Positions 50,147-59,285 of a DNA stretch of 64,000 nucleotides are shown piece after piece. The DNA comes from Leifsonia sp. fls2-241-R2A-40a (GTDB lineage Bacteria; Actinomycetota; Actinomycetes; Actinomycetales; Microbacteriaceae). The stretch spans positions 2,108,001-2,172,000 of the forward strand of contig NZ_JARVRS010000001.1 in NCBI RefSeq assembly GCF_030209575.1, written 5' to 3'. The position numbers and the translations under genes are program-made. The notes beneath the pieces were generated by a model. That model did not search any database. It saw nothing but the letters and a program-made list of their open reading frames with translations, and was not told the origin of the DNA. Each line of letters begins with the position of its first letter. The stretch's first letter is position 1.

Positions 50147-51094
50147 ATGACGACGCAGTCAGAGGTGCGGACGATGACCGAAACGCAGACCCACGTGCAG
50201 GCGCCCCGGCGCGCACCGGCCCGGAAGTCGTACCACGTACGGCTCGGCAGCTGGTGGTGGGCCCTCCCCGCACTCGTGCTGATGATCGTCGTGATCTACG
50301 CGACCACGATCGCGGGCGGCTTCTTCGCCTTCACGAACTGGTCGGGCCTCGGTCCGTTCGACTTCGTCGGCCTCCAGAACTTCGTCAAGATCTTCAAGAC
50401 CCCTGAGCTCATCGGCTCGCTCTGGAACACCCTGTTCCTCGCCTTCGGCTTCCTGGTCCTCACGAACATCCTCGGGCTGCTGTTCGCCCTGGCGCTCAAC
50501 CGCACGCTCAAGTCGCGCTACGTCCTGCGGACGCTGATCTTCATGCCGGTGGTCGTCAGCCCGATCGCCGTCTCGTACATCTGGAAGTTCATCTTCGACT
50601 ACAACGGACCGCTCAACCAGGCGCTCACCGCGGTCGGCGTCCCCAAGCAGAACTGGCTCGCCGACCCGACGCTCGCGATCTGGTGCGTGCTCGTCGTGCT
50701 GGTCTGGCAGAACATCGGCTTCGTCATGGTGATCTACCTGGCCGGACTCGCCACCGTCCCCATCGAGATGGAGGAGGCGGCCGCGCTCGACGGCGCGAGC
50801 CCGTTCCGGCGCTTCCGGTTCGTGGTGCTGCCGATGATCCAGCCGTCCGTCGCCATCGCCACCACGCTGACGCTCATCCAGGGCCTCCGGGTCTTCGACC
50901 AGGTGGTCGCGCTGACCGGAGGCGGCCCGGCGGGAGCCACGCAGACGCTCGCGCTGGAGATCTACCAGCAGGCGTTCACCTACCAGGAGTTCGGCTTCGG
51001 GGCGGCGCTCGCCCTCATCCTGAGCCTGCTCATCCTGCTCTTCTCCATCGCCCAGCAGTGGGCGACCCGCGATCGCTCGGCCAAGGAGGCGTGA
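50147..51094 (+). CDS. Carbohydrate ABC transporter permease (MalF type)
   Basis: 315 residues, about six membrane segments starting with WWWALPALVLMIVVIYATTI; EAA loop EMEEAAALDGASPFRRF. AAAGGAAC ribosome site. Pairs with the next permease; no ATPase is encoded nearby. Confidence 0.9.
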   Translation: MTTQSEVRTMTETQTHVQAPRRAPARKSYHVRLGSWWWALPALVLMIVVIYATTIAGGFFAFTNWSGLGPFDFVGLQNFVKIFKTPELIGSLWNTLFLAFGFLVLTNILGLLFALALNRTLKSRYVLRTLIFMPVVVSPIAVSYIWKFIFDYNGPLNQALTAVGVPKQNWLADPTLAIWCVLVVLVWQNIGFVMVIYLAGLATVPIEMEEAAALDGASPFRRFRFVVLPMIQPSVAIATTLTLIQGLRVFDQVVALTGGGPAGATQTLALEIYQQAFTYQEFGFGAALALILSLLILLFSIAQQWATRDRSAKEA

Positions 51095-51097
51095 ACC

Positions 51098-51940
51098 GTG
51101 TTCCGCTACACGAAGAAGACCCTCACGATCGAGATCATCACCCTGCTCGCCGCGGCGATCATGCTGCTGCCGTTCTGGATCCTGCTGGTGGGGTCGTTCA
51201 AGACCCTCCCCGACATCCTGAGCTCGGCGGCCGTCGCCCCGCCGACGAGTCCGACGTTCGACAACTTCGTCCAGCTGCTCTCGCCGGCCTCCAGCTCGTC
51301 GGGCAACATCTGGGCCGGTCTCGCCTCGAGCCTCGTCATCACGTCGGGCAGCATCTTCCTGCTCGTCGCGCTCGGATCGGTCGCCGCCTACGGGATCGCG
51401 CGCTCCACCAGCAAGTGGAGCCGGCGCTCCTACTACCTGTTCCTCACGGCCATCATCCTGCCGACGCAGCTCGGAACCCTTCCGCTCTACATCGGTGCCC
51501 GCAACGTCGGGCTCGTTGGCAACCCGTGGGGCATGATCCTGATCTACACCGGGATGCTGCTGCCGCTGTCGGTCTTCCTCTACGCCAACTTCTTCCGGAA
51601 CCTCAGCCAGGAGTACGAGGAGGCGGCCGTCATCGACGGCGCGAACCGGTACCAGGTGTTCTGGCGTGTGGTCTTCCCACTGATGTCGCCCGCGACCGGG
51701 ACAGTGGCCATCCTCGCCGGACTGATCGTCTGGAACGACTTCTTCACCTCGCTGATCTTCCTGAACGGGACGCCGTACCAGACGCTCCCGGTCGTCATGT
51801 ACAGCTACGTCGGCTCGCTGGTCTCGCAGTGGAACCTGATCTTCGCGGTCGTCATCGTCTCGATGATCCCGATCCTCGCGTTCTACGCCTTCGCCCAGAA
51901 GAAGTTCATCCAGGGCTACGCCGGCGGACTCAAAGGCTGA
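51098..51940 (+). CDS. Carbohydrate ABC transporter permease (MalG type)
   Basis: 280 residues, about six segments (first EIITLLAAAIMLLPFWILLV), EAA loop YEEAAVIDGANRYQVF. GTG start three bases after the preceding gene. Completes the membrane channel of the importer. Like the galactoside system it must borrow a shared ATPase from elsewhere in the genome. Confidence 0.9.
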   Translation: MFRYTKKTLTIEIITLLAAAIMLLPFWILLVGSFKTLPDILSSAAVAPPTSPTFDNFVQLLSPASSSSGNIWAGLASSLVITSGSIFLLVALGSVAAYGIARSTSKWSRRSYYLFLTAIILPTQLGTLPLYIGARNVGLVGNPWGMILIYTGMLLPLSVFLYANFFRNLSQEYEEAAVIDGANRYQVFWRVVFPLMSPATGTVAILAGLIVWNDFFTSLIFLNGTPYQTLPVVMYSYVGSLVSQWNLIFAVVIVSMIPILAFYAFAQKKFIQGYAGGLKG

Positions 51941-51943
51941 CGC

Positions 51944-53470
51944 ATGGCCGACGCACCGCGGTCCGCCCCCGACCTCGGGGACGGGACCTTCCTCAACCCC
52001 GTCCTGCCCGGCGACCGGCCCGATCCGGCCGTGCTGCGGGTCGGCGAGCAGTACTACCTGACGTACTCGTCGTTCGATGCGTCGCCCGGGCTGACCATCT
52101 GGCGTTCGCCGGACCTCGTCAACTGGACCTTCGTCACCTGCGCGCTGCAGCATCCGCTGACCACGGTCTTCGCGCCGGACTTCATCGAGCATGACGGCCG
52201 GTACTACCTGTACATCCCGTTCATCCCGAGCGCCTGGTCGGATGCGATCGACGAGCCGCAGATCTGGGTGATCCACGCGGACAGCCCGGAAGGCCCGTGG
52301 AGCGAACCGGTCTACACCGGCGTCTCCGGCGCCATCGACCCGGGCCACGTCGTGGGGGAGGACGGCGAGCGCTACCTGTTCGTCAACGGCATCCGCAGCT
52401 GCCGGCTGAGCCGGGACGGACTCCGGGCGGTCACGGACCTCGAGCGGGTCTACGACGGCTGGCGGTATCCCGAGGAGTGGGTCACCGAGGCGTACGCGCT
52501 GGAGGGGCCGAAGCTCTTCCGTCGAGGGGAGTGGTTCTACCTGGTGAGCGCCGTCGGCGGCACCGGCGGACCCGCGACCGGTCACATGGTGATCGTCGCG
52601 CGCTCGCGCTCGGTCCACGGCCCGTGGGAGAACGCCCCCGGCAACCCGATCGCGCGCACCTGGTCCGCCGACGAGACGTGGTGGTCGCGCGGACACGCGA
52701 CCATCCTCGACGCGCCGGACGGGACGTGGTGGATGGTGTCGCACGGCTACGCCAACGGCTACCGCACGCTCGGGCGGCAGGGGCTGCTCGAGCCGATCGA
52801 GTGGACGGACGACGGATGGCCGGTGGCGGCCGCATCCGATATCGGGGTTCCGTTGCGGAAGCCGGCCGGAGCGTCCGGGCCGGTCGCCGTCCCGGCCCCG
52901 ACCGACGACTTCTCGTCTCCCGCCTGGGGGGAGCGCTGGGTGTTCGACAACCCCGGGCCGGAGGAGGCGAGCCGCGCGGAGTTCGGCGACGGCCTCGTGC
53001 TCCGCGCGGCGGGCACGTCGCCGGCCGACTCGTCGCCGCTCACCGCCTGGGCGATGGACGAGGCCTACGAGATCGAGGTGGAGGTCGAGGTCCGCGAGGG
53101 CGCGACCGGCGGGCTCCTGCTCTACTTCGACGACCGCATGTTCTTCGGCATGGGGTGGGACGGCGCGGCGCTGCCCTCGTACGCGGGCGGCATCCGGACG
53201 CATTGGCGCGAGCCGGCCGAACCCGGCGCGACCGTCCAGCTCCGCCTCCGCAACGACCACCACATCGTGACCGGCTGGCACCGGCGCCCGGGCGAGCCGT
53301 GGACGCGTCACGGCGTCCGGTACGACACCGCCGGTGCTCACTCGGCGACCATGAACGACCTGAAGAGCCTGCGTCCCGCGCTGTTCGCGGCGGGCGACGG
53401 CGAGGTCGTGTTCCGGGACTTCCGGTACCGCCCGTTGCAGGGTGGGACACCCGTCGAGGTCGCGCCATGA
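51944..53470 (+). CDS. GH43 family glycosidase with C-terminal beta-sandwich
   Basis: 508 residues. Five-bladed propeller with general base Asp in GDRPDPAVLR near residue 27, modulator Asp in FAPDFIEHDGRYYLY and acid Glu in ALEGPKLFRRG; a C-terminal concanavalin-like module (about 315-500) as in GH43 beta-xylosidases. No signal peptide, so it acts on imported material. Typical targets are xylosides or arabinosides. In this locus it could strip pentoses O-linked to a C-glycosyl sugar (inference). Confidence 0.85.
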   Translation: MADAPRSAPDLGDGTFLNPVLPGDRPDPAVLRVGEQYYLTYSSFDASPGLTIWRSPDLVNWTFVTCALQHPLTTVFAPDFIEHDGRYYLYIPFIPSAWSDAIDEPQIWVIHADSPEGPWSEPVYTGVSGAIDPGHVVGEDGERYLFVNGIRSCRLSRDGLRAVTDLERVYDGWRYPEEWVTEAYALEGPKLFRRGEWFYLVSAVGGTGGPATGHMVIVARSRSVHGPWENAPGNPIARTWSADETWWSRGHATILDAPDGTWWMVSHGYANGYRTLGRQGLLEPIEWTDDGWPVAAASDIGVPLRKPAGASGPVAVPAPTDDFSSPAWGERWVFDNPGPEEASRAEFGDGLVLRAAGTSPADSSPLTAWAMDEAYEIEVEVEVREGATGGLLLYFDDRMFFGMGWDGAALPSYAGGIRTHWREPAEPGATVQLRLRNDHHIVTGWHRRPGEPWTRHGVRYDTAGAHSATMNDLKSLRPALFAAGDGEVVFRDFRYRPLQGGTPVEVAP

Positions 53471-56088
53471 CCCTCGACCGGCTGCGCGACGCCGTCACGG
53501 GTACCGTCCCGAACGCGATCATGCCCCTGTTCTGGCAGAAGGGTGCGCCCCTCGAGGTCGTGCGCGAGGAGATGGAACGCATTGGCGACGCCGGGATCGG
53601 CGCGGTGATCCTCGAAGCCCGACCGCATCCCGACTTCCTCGGCGACGGCTGGTGGCGCGATGTGGATGCGGTGCTCGAGATCGCCCGCCGACGCGGGATG
53701 AAGGTGTGGTTCTTCGACGACGACACGTTCCCGACCGGTCACGCCGGCGGTGCGGTGGAATCGGCGCCGGCCGGACTCCGCCGGCACTTCCTCACCGAGC
53801 GGCACACGGACGCCGTCGGCCCCGCGCGCGGCGCCTCGTTCATCGTCGAGCGGCGGAAGTTCTGGGGACCGGAGTCCGCGCAGGAGCCGGGCGCCCTCCT
53901 CCGGGTGCTCGCCTATCCGCGTGCCGAGGACTCGGACGAGCTCACCGGCGACCCGGTGGATCTGACCGACCGCATCGACGACGGGATCCTGCACTGGGAC
54001 ATCCCCGACGGCTGGTGGCGCGTCTTCTTCCTCTCCGTGGTCGAGGGGGGCGGGAGCGAACGGCATGCGAACCACATCGACTACCTCAACCCGGCCTCGA
54101 CCCGATTGCTCATCGACTCCGTCTACGAGCGCATCCACGACCGGTACGCCGACGAGTTCGGCGAGACCATCGCAGGGTTCTTCAGCGATGAGCCGGGGCT
54201 CTACAACGACCCGGACACGTTCGACTTCGGTTCGCGCCTCGGCGGAGCCGTGCCGTTGCCGTGGAACGACGCGCTCGCCGAGCGGCTGTCCGAGCGGCTC
54301 GGGGAGGATGCGTCGGCGCTCCTCCCGCTGCTCTGGTCGCCGGCGGGCGGTCGCGAGCGCGCCGTGCGCTACGCCTTCATGGATGCGGTGAGCGCCCTGT
54401 ACTCGCAGAACTTCAGCGGGCGGCTCGGCGACTGGTGCCGCGCCCACGGCGTGGAGTACATCGGCCACGTCATCGAGGACAACGGCGCTCACGCCCGCCT
54501 CGGCCCCGGAGCGGGGCACTACTTCCGCGCCATGGCCGGGCAGGACCTCGCCGGCATCGACATCATCGGCGGGCAGGTCGTCCCGGGCTTCGCACGCGGC
54601 CCGTTCGGCAATCTGTCGGGTGCGGCGGAGGGGGAGTTCTTCCACTTCGGGCTGGCGAAGCTCGCGTCCTCCGCGGCGCACATCGACCCGCTCAAGCAGG
54701 GCCGGTCGATGTGCGAGACGATCGGCGCCTACGGCTGGTACGCGGGCCTGCGGCTGTTCACCTGGCTCACCGACCACCTCCTGGTGCGCGGTGTGACCCA
54801 TGTGGTGCCGCACGCGTTCTCCCCGGCGCCGTTCCCGGATCCGGACTGCCCTCCGCACTTCTACGCCCACGGCCAGAACCCGCAGTACCCGTACCAGCGG
54901 CTGCTGAGCGGGTACACGAACCGGCTGAGCCACCTGCTCCAGAGCGGTTCGCACGTCGCGCCGTTCGCCGTGCTCTATCACGCGGAGGCGGAGTGGCTCG
55001 GGGAGGCGATGCCGTCGGAGCGGCCGCTGCGGCTGCTGATGGAGGCGCAACTGGACGCCGACATAGTCCCGGCCGACGCACTGCCCTCGGCGGTCCTCGA
55101 TCGCTCGAAGCTGACGCTCGGCGCCGAGACGTACGACGCGCTGATCGTCCCGGGCAGCGCATTCCTGCCGGAGCACGTGGCGCAGCAGCTCCTCCGTCTC
55201 GACGACGCCGGCGTTCCGGTCGTCTTCGTGGGCTCGGTGCCCGAGATCGCCGGTGGGAGCGACGCCGACGCCCTGCGCATCCGGTTCCGCCAGGTGTCGC
55301 AGAAGCGGCTCGTCGACTCCGTCTCCGGGATGACCGAGCGCGCCGTGCAGCTGGACCGTCCGCATCCGTCGCTGCGCGTGCTCCGCCGCGCAGCGGACAA
55401 GGCGGACATCGTCATGCTGGTCAACGAGTCGGTGCGGGATGCCGTCCGCGCCGAAGCGGCGATCCCGCGGGCCGGATCCGTGGTCGCGTTCGACGCGTTC
55501 ACCGGGACGCTGACGGCAGTGCCCAGCACCGGCGACGCGCAGGGAACCCGGGTCGCTCTGGACCTCGCGCCGGGTGCCGCGGCGGTGCTCATCGTGGGCA
55601 CGCGCGACGCCTGGGACGGGCTGCCGGTCGCGCCGGCCGCCGAGCGCGGCGACGCGGTCGTCCTCGCCTCGACCTGGTCGGTCGCGACCGCCGCTGCGGG
55701 CGCGCCCTTCGAGGAGTGGCGTGAGCTCGACGACCTCCGCCCGCTGAGCGCACCGGATCTGCTCCCTCGGTTCAGCGGGACCGCCCGTTACTCCACGTCG
55801 TTCGACGCACCCGGGACGGGCCTTCCGCACGCCCTCGACCTCGGCGAGGTGTTCGAGCTCGCGACCGTCCGCCTGAACGGTGTCGACCTCGGCAGCCGGA
55901 TCGCGCCGCCGTACGTCTTCGAGGTCCCGGAGGGCGTGCTCGCCCCGACGAACCTCCTGGAGGTCGACGTGACCAACACGCTCGCGAAGGCGCAGCCCGA
56001 CTTCTTCTCCGCCTTCGCGCAGCAGGACCCCAGCGGACTGCTCGGACCAGTCACGATCGCCCCGCTCACCCGGGAGGACCGCGCATGA
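53467..56088 (+). CDS. GH106-like glycoside hydrolase (possible alpha-L-rhamnosidase)
   Basis: 873 residues, intracellular. An N-terminal TIM-barrel part (AVILEARPHPDFLGDGWW, KVWFFDDDTFPTGHAGGAVE, GFFSDEPGLY), a second segment with WCRAHGVEYIGHVIEDNGAH, and a C-terminal jelly-roll (VFELATVRLNGVDLGSRIAP). The layout resembles GH106/PF17132 hydrolases, which remove L-rhamnose from flavonoid glycosides and pectin, but it is shorter than the ~1100-residue GH106 prototypes. ATG at 53467 overlaps the GH43 stop; the frame is open upstream inside that gene. Rhamnosidase function is a guess from fold and context. Confidence 0.72.
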   Translation: MTLDRLRDAVTGTVPNAIMPLFWQKGAPLEVVREEMERIGDAGIGAVILEARPHPDFLGDGWWRDVDAVLEIARRRGMKVWFFDDDTFPTGHAGGAVESAPAGLRRHFLTERHTDAVGPARGASFIVERRKFWGPESAQEPGALLRVLAYPRAEDSDELTGDPVDLTDRIDDGILHWDIPDGWWRVFFLSVVEGGGSERHANHIDYLNPASTRLLIDSVYERIHDRYADEFGETIAGFFSDEPGLYNDPDTFDFGSRLGGAVPLPWNDALAERLSERLGEDASALLPLLWSPAGGRERAVRYAFMDAVSALYSQNFSGRLGDWCRAHGVEYIGHVIEDNGAHARLGPGAGHYFRAMAGQDLAGIDIIGGQVVPGFARGPFGNLSGAAEGEFFHFGLAKLASSAAHIDPLKQGRSMCETIGAYGWYAGLRLFTWLTDHLLVRGVTHVVPHAFSPAPFPDPDCPPHFYAHGQNPQYPYQRLLSGYTNRLSHLLQSGSHVAPFAVLYHAEAEWLGEAMPSERPLRLLMEAQLDADIVPADALPSAVLDRSKLTLGAETYDALIVPGSAFLPEHVAQQLLRLDDAGVPVVFVGSVPEIAGGSDADALRIRFRQVSQKRLVDSVSGMTERAVQLDRPHPSLRVLRRAADKADIVMLVNESVRDAVRAEAAIPRAGSVVAFDAFTGTLTAVPSTGDAQGTRVALDLAPGAAAVLIVGTRDAWDGLPVAPAAERGDAVVLASTWSVATAAAGAPFEEWRELDDLRPLSAPDLLPRFSGTARYSTSFDAPGTGLPHALDLGEVFELATVRLNGVDLGSRIAPPYVFEVPEGVLAPTNLLEVDVTNTLAKAQPDFFSAFAQQDPSGLLGPVTIAPLTREDRA

Positions 56089-56456
56089 CCGGCAACCGTG
56101 CCGCCTTCGAGCGGTTCTGCGATCTCTTCTACACGCAGAAGCGCGTCGCCGACGCCTTCGCGTTCCTCGTCGCCGACGACTACCGGCAGCACAACCCGAA
56201 CCTCGCGGACGGTCCGGCCGTCGCGGTCGAGGCCCTCACCCCGAAGTTCGACGGCGACCCGGAGGCGCGCTTCGAGATCCAGCGCATCCTCGTCGACGGC
56301 GACCTGGCCATGGTGCACGTCAAAGCGTCCGGGCCCGGACGCCCGGATGCGGCCGTCGCCGACATCTACCGCTTCCACGACGGCCGGATCGTCGAGCACT
56401 GGGATGTGCTTCAGGCCGTGCCCGCGCATCCCGTCCACGACCACCCGATGTTCTGA
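56085..56456 (+). CDS. SnoaL/NTF2-like small protein
   Basis: 123 residues of the SnoaL-like fold: N-terminal helices, DDYRQHNPNLADGP, DLAMVHVKASGPG, YRFHDGRIVEHWDVLQAVP. The family includes cyclases, hydratases and dehydratases on small ring compounds; the HN and W residues line the cavity in many members. Overlaps the GH106-like gene (ATGA). Possible role in processing the keto-sugar or aglycone is inference. Confidence 0.8.
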   Translation: MTGNRAAFERFCDLFYTQKRVADAFAFLVADDYRQHNPNLADGPAVAVEALTPKFDGDPEARFEIQRILVDGDLAMVHVKASGPGRPDAAVADIYRFHDGRIVEHWDVLQAVPAHPVHDHPMF

Positions 56457-56467
56457 ACAGGAGAACC

Positions 56468-57262
56468 ATGTACCAGCTCGCACCCAACATCGAACTGCTC
56501 TTCACGGAGGCCGGTGATTACCACGACCGCGTGCGCGCCGCCGCGGCCGCGGGCTTCACCGCGGTGGAGATGTGGGGACCGACCGGGGTCGACGCCCCGG
56601 CCACGCCGAAGGACCTCCCTGCGCTCAAGGCGGCACTGGAGGAGACCGGGACGATCCTCACCGCCCAGCTCGCCGAGCCGCGCACGCAGTTCATGATCCC
56701 GCCGTGGGACCACTCGGAGTTCTACCGCAAGCTCGACGAGGGCGTCGCCATCGCGCAGGACCTCGGTTGCCCGCGCATCGTCGTCGGCAGCGGCACGGGC
56801 TTCGGCGGCTGGAAGCGCCAGGTCCAGCTCGACAAGCTGGTCGAGATCTACCGGAAAGCCATCGACCAGATCGACGGCTCCGGCATCACGCTCGCGCTGG
56901 AACCGGTCAACGTCCGCGTCGATCACCCGGGTTCGCTGCTCGACCGCACCGCGGAGGCGGTCTACGTCGCGCGCGGAGTCGACTCCCCGTACTTCGGCGT
57001 GCTCTACGACATCTACCACTCGGCCGTCGAGAGCGAGGACATGGCCGCCGAGCTCCGCAACGCGGGATCGTTGATCGCCTACGTGCAGCTCGCCGACGCC
57101 CCCGGCCGCGGTGAGCCGGGCTCGGGCGAGCTCGACTGGGAGGAGAGACTCGGCATCCTCCGGGCGTCCGGTTACGACGGCCCGATCGGGCTCGAGTACT
57201 ACCCGACGCAGGAGTCCGCGGCGTCCGTCGCCCTCATCCGCGACCTGGCGGCGACGGCATGA
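56468..57262 (+). CDS. Hydroxypyruvate isomerase-like TIM barrel protein
   Basis: 264 residues. Ligand set Glu in LALEPVN, Asp in LYDIYHS, Gln in YVQLADAPGRGEPG and Glu in GLEYYPT; the QLADAPGR-EPGSGE stretch is characteristic of Hyi/OtnI-type isomerases. Unlike the deglycosidase alpha subunits it lacks the EIH and SSE-x-EG motifs. Probably isomerises a keto-sugar or 2-keto acid released in the pathway. Overlaps the next gene by 4 bases. Confidence 0.82.
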   Translation: MYQLAPNIELLFTEAGDYHDRVRAAAAAGFTAVEMWGPTGVDAPATPKDLPALKAALEETGTILTAQLAEPRTQFMIPPWDHSEFYRKLDEGVAIAQDLGCPRIVVGSGTGFGGWKRQVQLDKLVEIYRKAIDQIDGSGITLALEPVNVRVDHPGSLLDRTAEAVYVARGVDSPYFGVLYDIYHSAVESEDMAAELRNAGSLIAYVQLADAPGRGEPGSGELDWEERLGILRASGYDGPIGLEYYPTQESAASVALIRDLAATA

Positions 57263-58818
57263 GCCGCTATCCGGAGTCCGTCGACGTCGTCATCGTGGGG
57301 AGCGGTCCCGCCGGCGCCACGTACGCGCGGATCCTCAGCGAGGAGGCGCCCGACGCCGTCGTCGCACTGTTCGAGGTCGGGCCGACCGTGTCGGACCCGC
57401 CGGGCGCGCACGTGAAGAACATCGAGGATCCCGCCGCCCGTTCCATCGCTCAGGAGCGCTCCGAGGGCCCGGGCGCGGGCGCGGACACCGTCAGCTCGCC
57501 GGGCGCCGTCACGTCCGGGCAGCGGCGGGCGCGACCCGGCACCTACCTGCTGGAGGAGGGCTTCCAGGAGCCGGGCGAGGACGGCATGCCCGTCGCCGCG
57601 TTCTCCAGCAACGTCGGCGGGATGGGCGCCCACTGGACCGGGGCCTGCCCACGGCCCGGCGGCAGCGAGCGCATCGCCTTCCTCCCCGACCTCGACGACC
57701 TGCTCGACGAGGGCGACCGGCTGCTCGGCGTCACGACCGACGCGTTCGACTCGGCGCCGTTCACCGCGCTCGTGCGGGAGCGGCTCGCCGCCGCCCTCGA
57801 CGACGGGCGGCCGCCCGCCCAGCGGGTCCAGCGGATGCCGCTCGCGGTGCACCGCCGCGACGACGGGCGACTGGTCTGGTCGGGATCGGACGTCGTCTTC
57901 GGCGATGCCACCCGCGCGAACCCCAACTTCACCCTGTACGACGAGTCGCTGGTGACACGCGTGCTGCTCGACGGAGGCCGGGCCTCCGGGGTGGAGGTGC
58001 GCGACCGGCGGACGGGTGAGCTCCACACGGTCCGAGCGTGGTTCGTGGTCGTCGCCGCGGACGCCCTGCGCACGCCGCAGGTGCTCTGGGCGTCGGGCAT
58101 CCGCCCGGACGCCCTGGGCCGGATGCTGAACGACCAGACGCAGACCGTGTACGCCACGCGCATCCGGGACGCCGAGAGCGTCGCGCCCGCCGGAGCGTCC
58201 GGAAGCACGGCGGAAGGGGATGTCGGTGTCGACGAGATCGTCGACGGCGCGATCAGCGAGCAGAGCGGCGTCACCTGGGTGCCGTTCACCGACGAGGTGC
58301 CGTTCCACGGCCAGGTGATGCAGCTGGATGCCTCGCCGATCCCGCTCGCGGACGACGACCCCGTCGTGCCCGGCTCGATCGTGGGCCTCGGCCTGTTCTG
58401 CGCCAAGGATCTGCAGTGGGACGACCGCGTCGCCTTCAGCGACGACGAGCAGGACTGGTATGGGATGCCGGCGCTGCGCATCCACTACCGGCTCACCGAC
58501 CGCGATCGCGCCGTGCTCGAACGCGCCCAGGCCGAGATCGTGGAACTCGCGAAGGTGGTCGGCGAGCCGATCGGGGACCGGCCGTTCACCATGCCGCTCG
58601 GCGCCTCCCTGCACTATCAGGGCAGCGTGCGGATGGGCGAGACCGACGACGGGCGCAGCGTGTGCAGCCCGGACAGCGAGGTGTGGGCCGCGCCCGGCGT
58701 TTTCGTCGCGGGCAACGGCGTCATCCCGACCGCCACCGCGTGCAACCCGACGCTGACCTCGGTCGCGCTCGCCGTGAAGGGTGCGAAGCGCATCGCGAGC
58801 GATCTCGCCGCGCACTGA
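57259..58818 (+). CDS. Second GMC/pyranose oxidase-type FAD sugar oxidase (CarA-like)
   Basis: 519 residues, paralogue of the 42263 protein: FAD motif IVGSGPAGATYA, SSNVGGMGAHWT loop, catalytic His452 (SLHYQG) and Asn496 (CNPTLTS). The segment around residues 305-335 differs strongly from copy 1 and probably changes the substrate loop. It stands just upstream of the second deglycosidase operon, so each deglycosidase set has its own oxidase. Oxidation of C3 is inferred from the family. Confidence 0.82.
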   Translation: MSRYPESVDVVIVGSGPAGATYARILSEEAPDAVVALFEVGPTVSDPPGAHVKNIEDPAARSIAQERSEGPGAGADTVSSPGAVTSGQRRARPGTYLLEEGFQEPGEDGMPVAAFSSNVGGMGAHWTGACPRPGGSERIAFLPDLDDLLDEGDRLLGVTTDAFDSAPFTALVRERLAAALDDGRPPAQRVQRMPLAVHRRDDGRLVWSGSDVVFGDATRANPNFTLYDESLVTRVLLDGGRASGVEVRDRRTGELHTVRAWFVVVAADALRTPQVLWASGIRPDALGRMLNDQTQTVYATRIRDAESVAPAGASGSTAEGDVGVDEIVDGAISEQSGVTWVPFTDEVPFHGQVMQLDASPIPLADDDPVVPGSIVGLGLFCAKDLQWDDRVAFSDDEQDWYGMPALRIHYRLTDRDRAVLERAQAEIVELAKVVGEPIGDRPFTMPLGASLHYQGSVRMGETDDGRSVCSPDSEVWAAPGVFVAGNGVIPTATACNPTLTSVALAVKGAKRIASDLAAH

Positions 58819-58821
58819 CCC

Positions 58822-58851
58822 TTGCCTTATGTAAGAAAACGACGTTAGTCT
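58822..58851 (+). promoter_or_regulatory. Promoter of the second deglycosidase operon
   Basis: TTGCCT (58822-58827), 18-base spacer, TAGTCT (58846-58851), in a 68-base AT-richer gap. AACGAC and GTCTGTT form a degenerate dyad over the -10. The spacer shares AAAACGACG with the MFS promoter at 40621. Confidence 0.45.
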
Positions 58852-58886
58852 GTTGAAAGACGGAAAAAGTAGTCGAGGAGGACTTC

Positions 58887-59285
58887 GTGATCCCGGATCG
58901 CATCATCGAGCAGGGCACGCTCACGACCACCGGCACGCGTGCCGCGGTCGAAGTGCGCATCCCCTGGTACCGCGCGCTGCCGGCGTCCTGCATCGCAGGC
59001 GCGTCGCTCACCATCGACGGCGTGCCCGCGCCGGCGGAATCGCTCCGCTGGGAGCTCAACGGCCGCGTCCGCACCTTCGAGGAGATGGCCGATGACACCG
59101 AGGAGTGGTGGTTCCCGCTCGACTCTGCCGTGCTCTCCGGCGAGGTGCCGGTCGCGCCGGACGGCGGTGAGCACGACGTCGCCGTCGACCTCACGGTCTA
59201 CATCCCCTACATCATCATCGGCGACGACGAGGTGCTCCATATCGAAGAGCACGACACCAAGACCATGAAGGCGGTGACGGCATGA
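58887..59285 (+). CDS. C-glycoside deglycosidase beta subunit (DUF6379), copy 2
   Basis: 132 residues, all-beta; IPWYRALPASCIAG motif at about 24-37, TIDGV, and late LTVYIPYIIIGDDEVL strand. GTG start with GAGGAGG ribosome site. It overlaps the 59282 alpha gene by 4 bases, marking them as partners. Confidence 0.8.
   Translation: MIPDRIIEQGTLTTTGTRAAVEVRIPWYRALPASCIAGASLTIDGVPAPAESLRWELNGRVRTFEEMADDTEEWWFPLDSAVLSGEVPVAPDGGEHDVAVDLTVYIPYIIIGDDEVLHIEEHDTKTMKAVTA

Noticed and set aside
50159-53341. Very long minus-strand open frame (about 1060 codons)
   Set aside because: Lies opposite the ABC permeases and GH43 gene; composition is Arg/Asp/Gly/Val-rich with no domain, a by-product of high-GC coding on the other strand.
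52297-53466. Upstream extension of the GH106-like gene
   Set aside because: Runs through the GH43 gene in another frame; the ATG overlapping the GH43 stop starts a family-like sequence.
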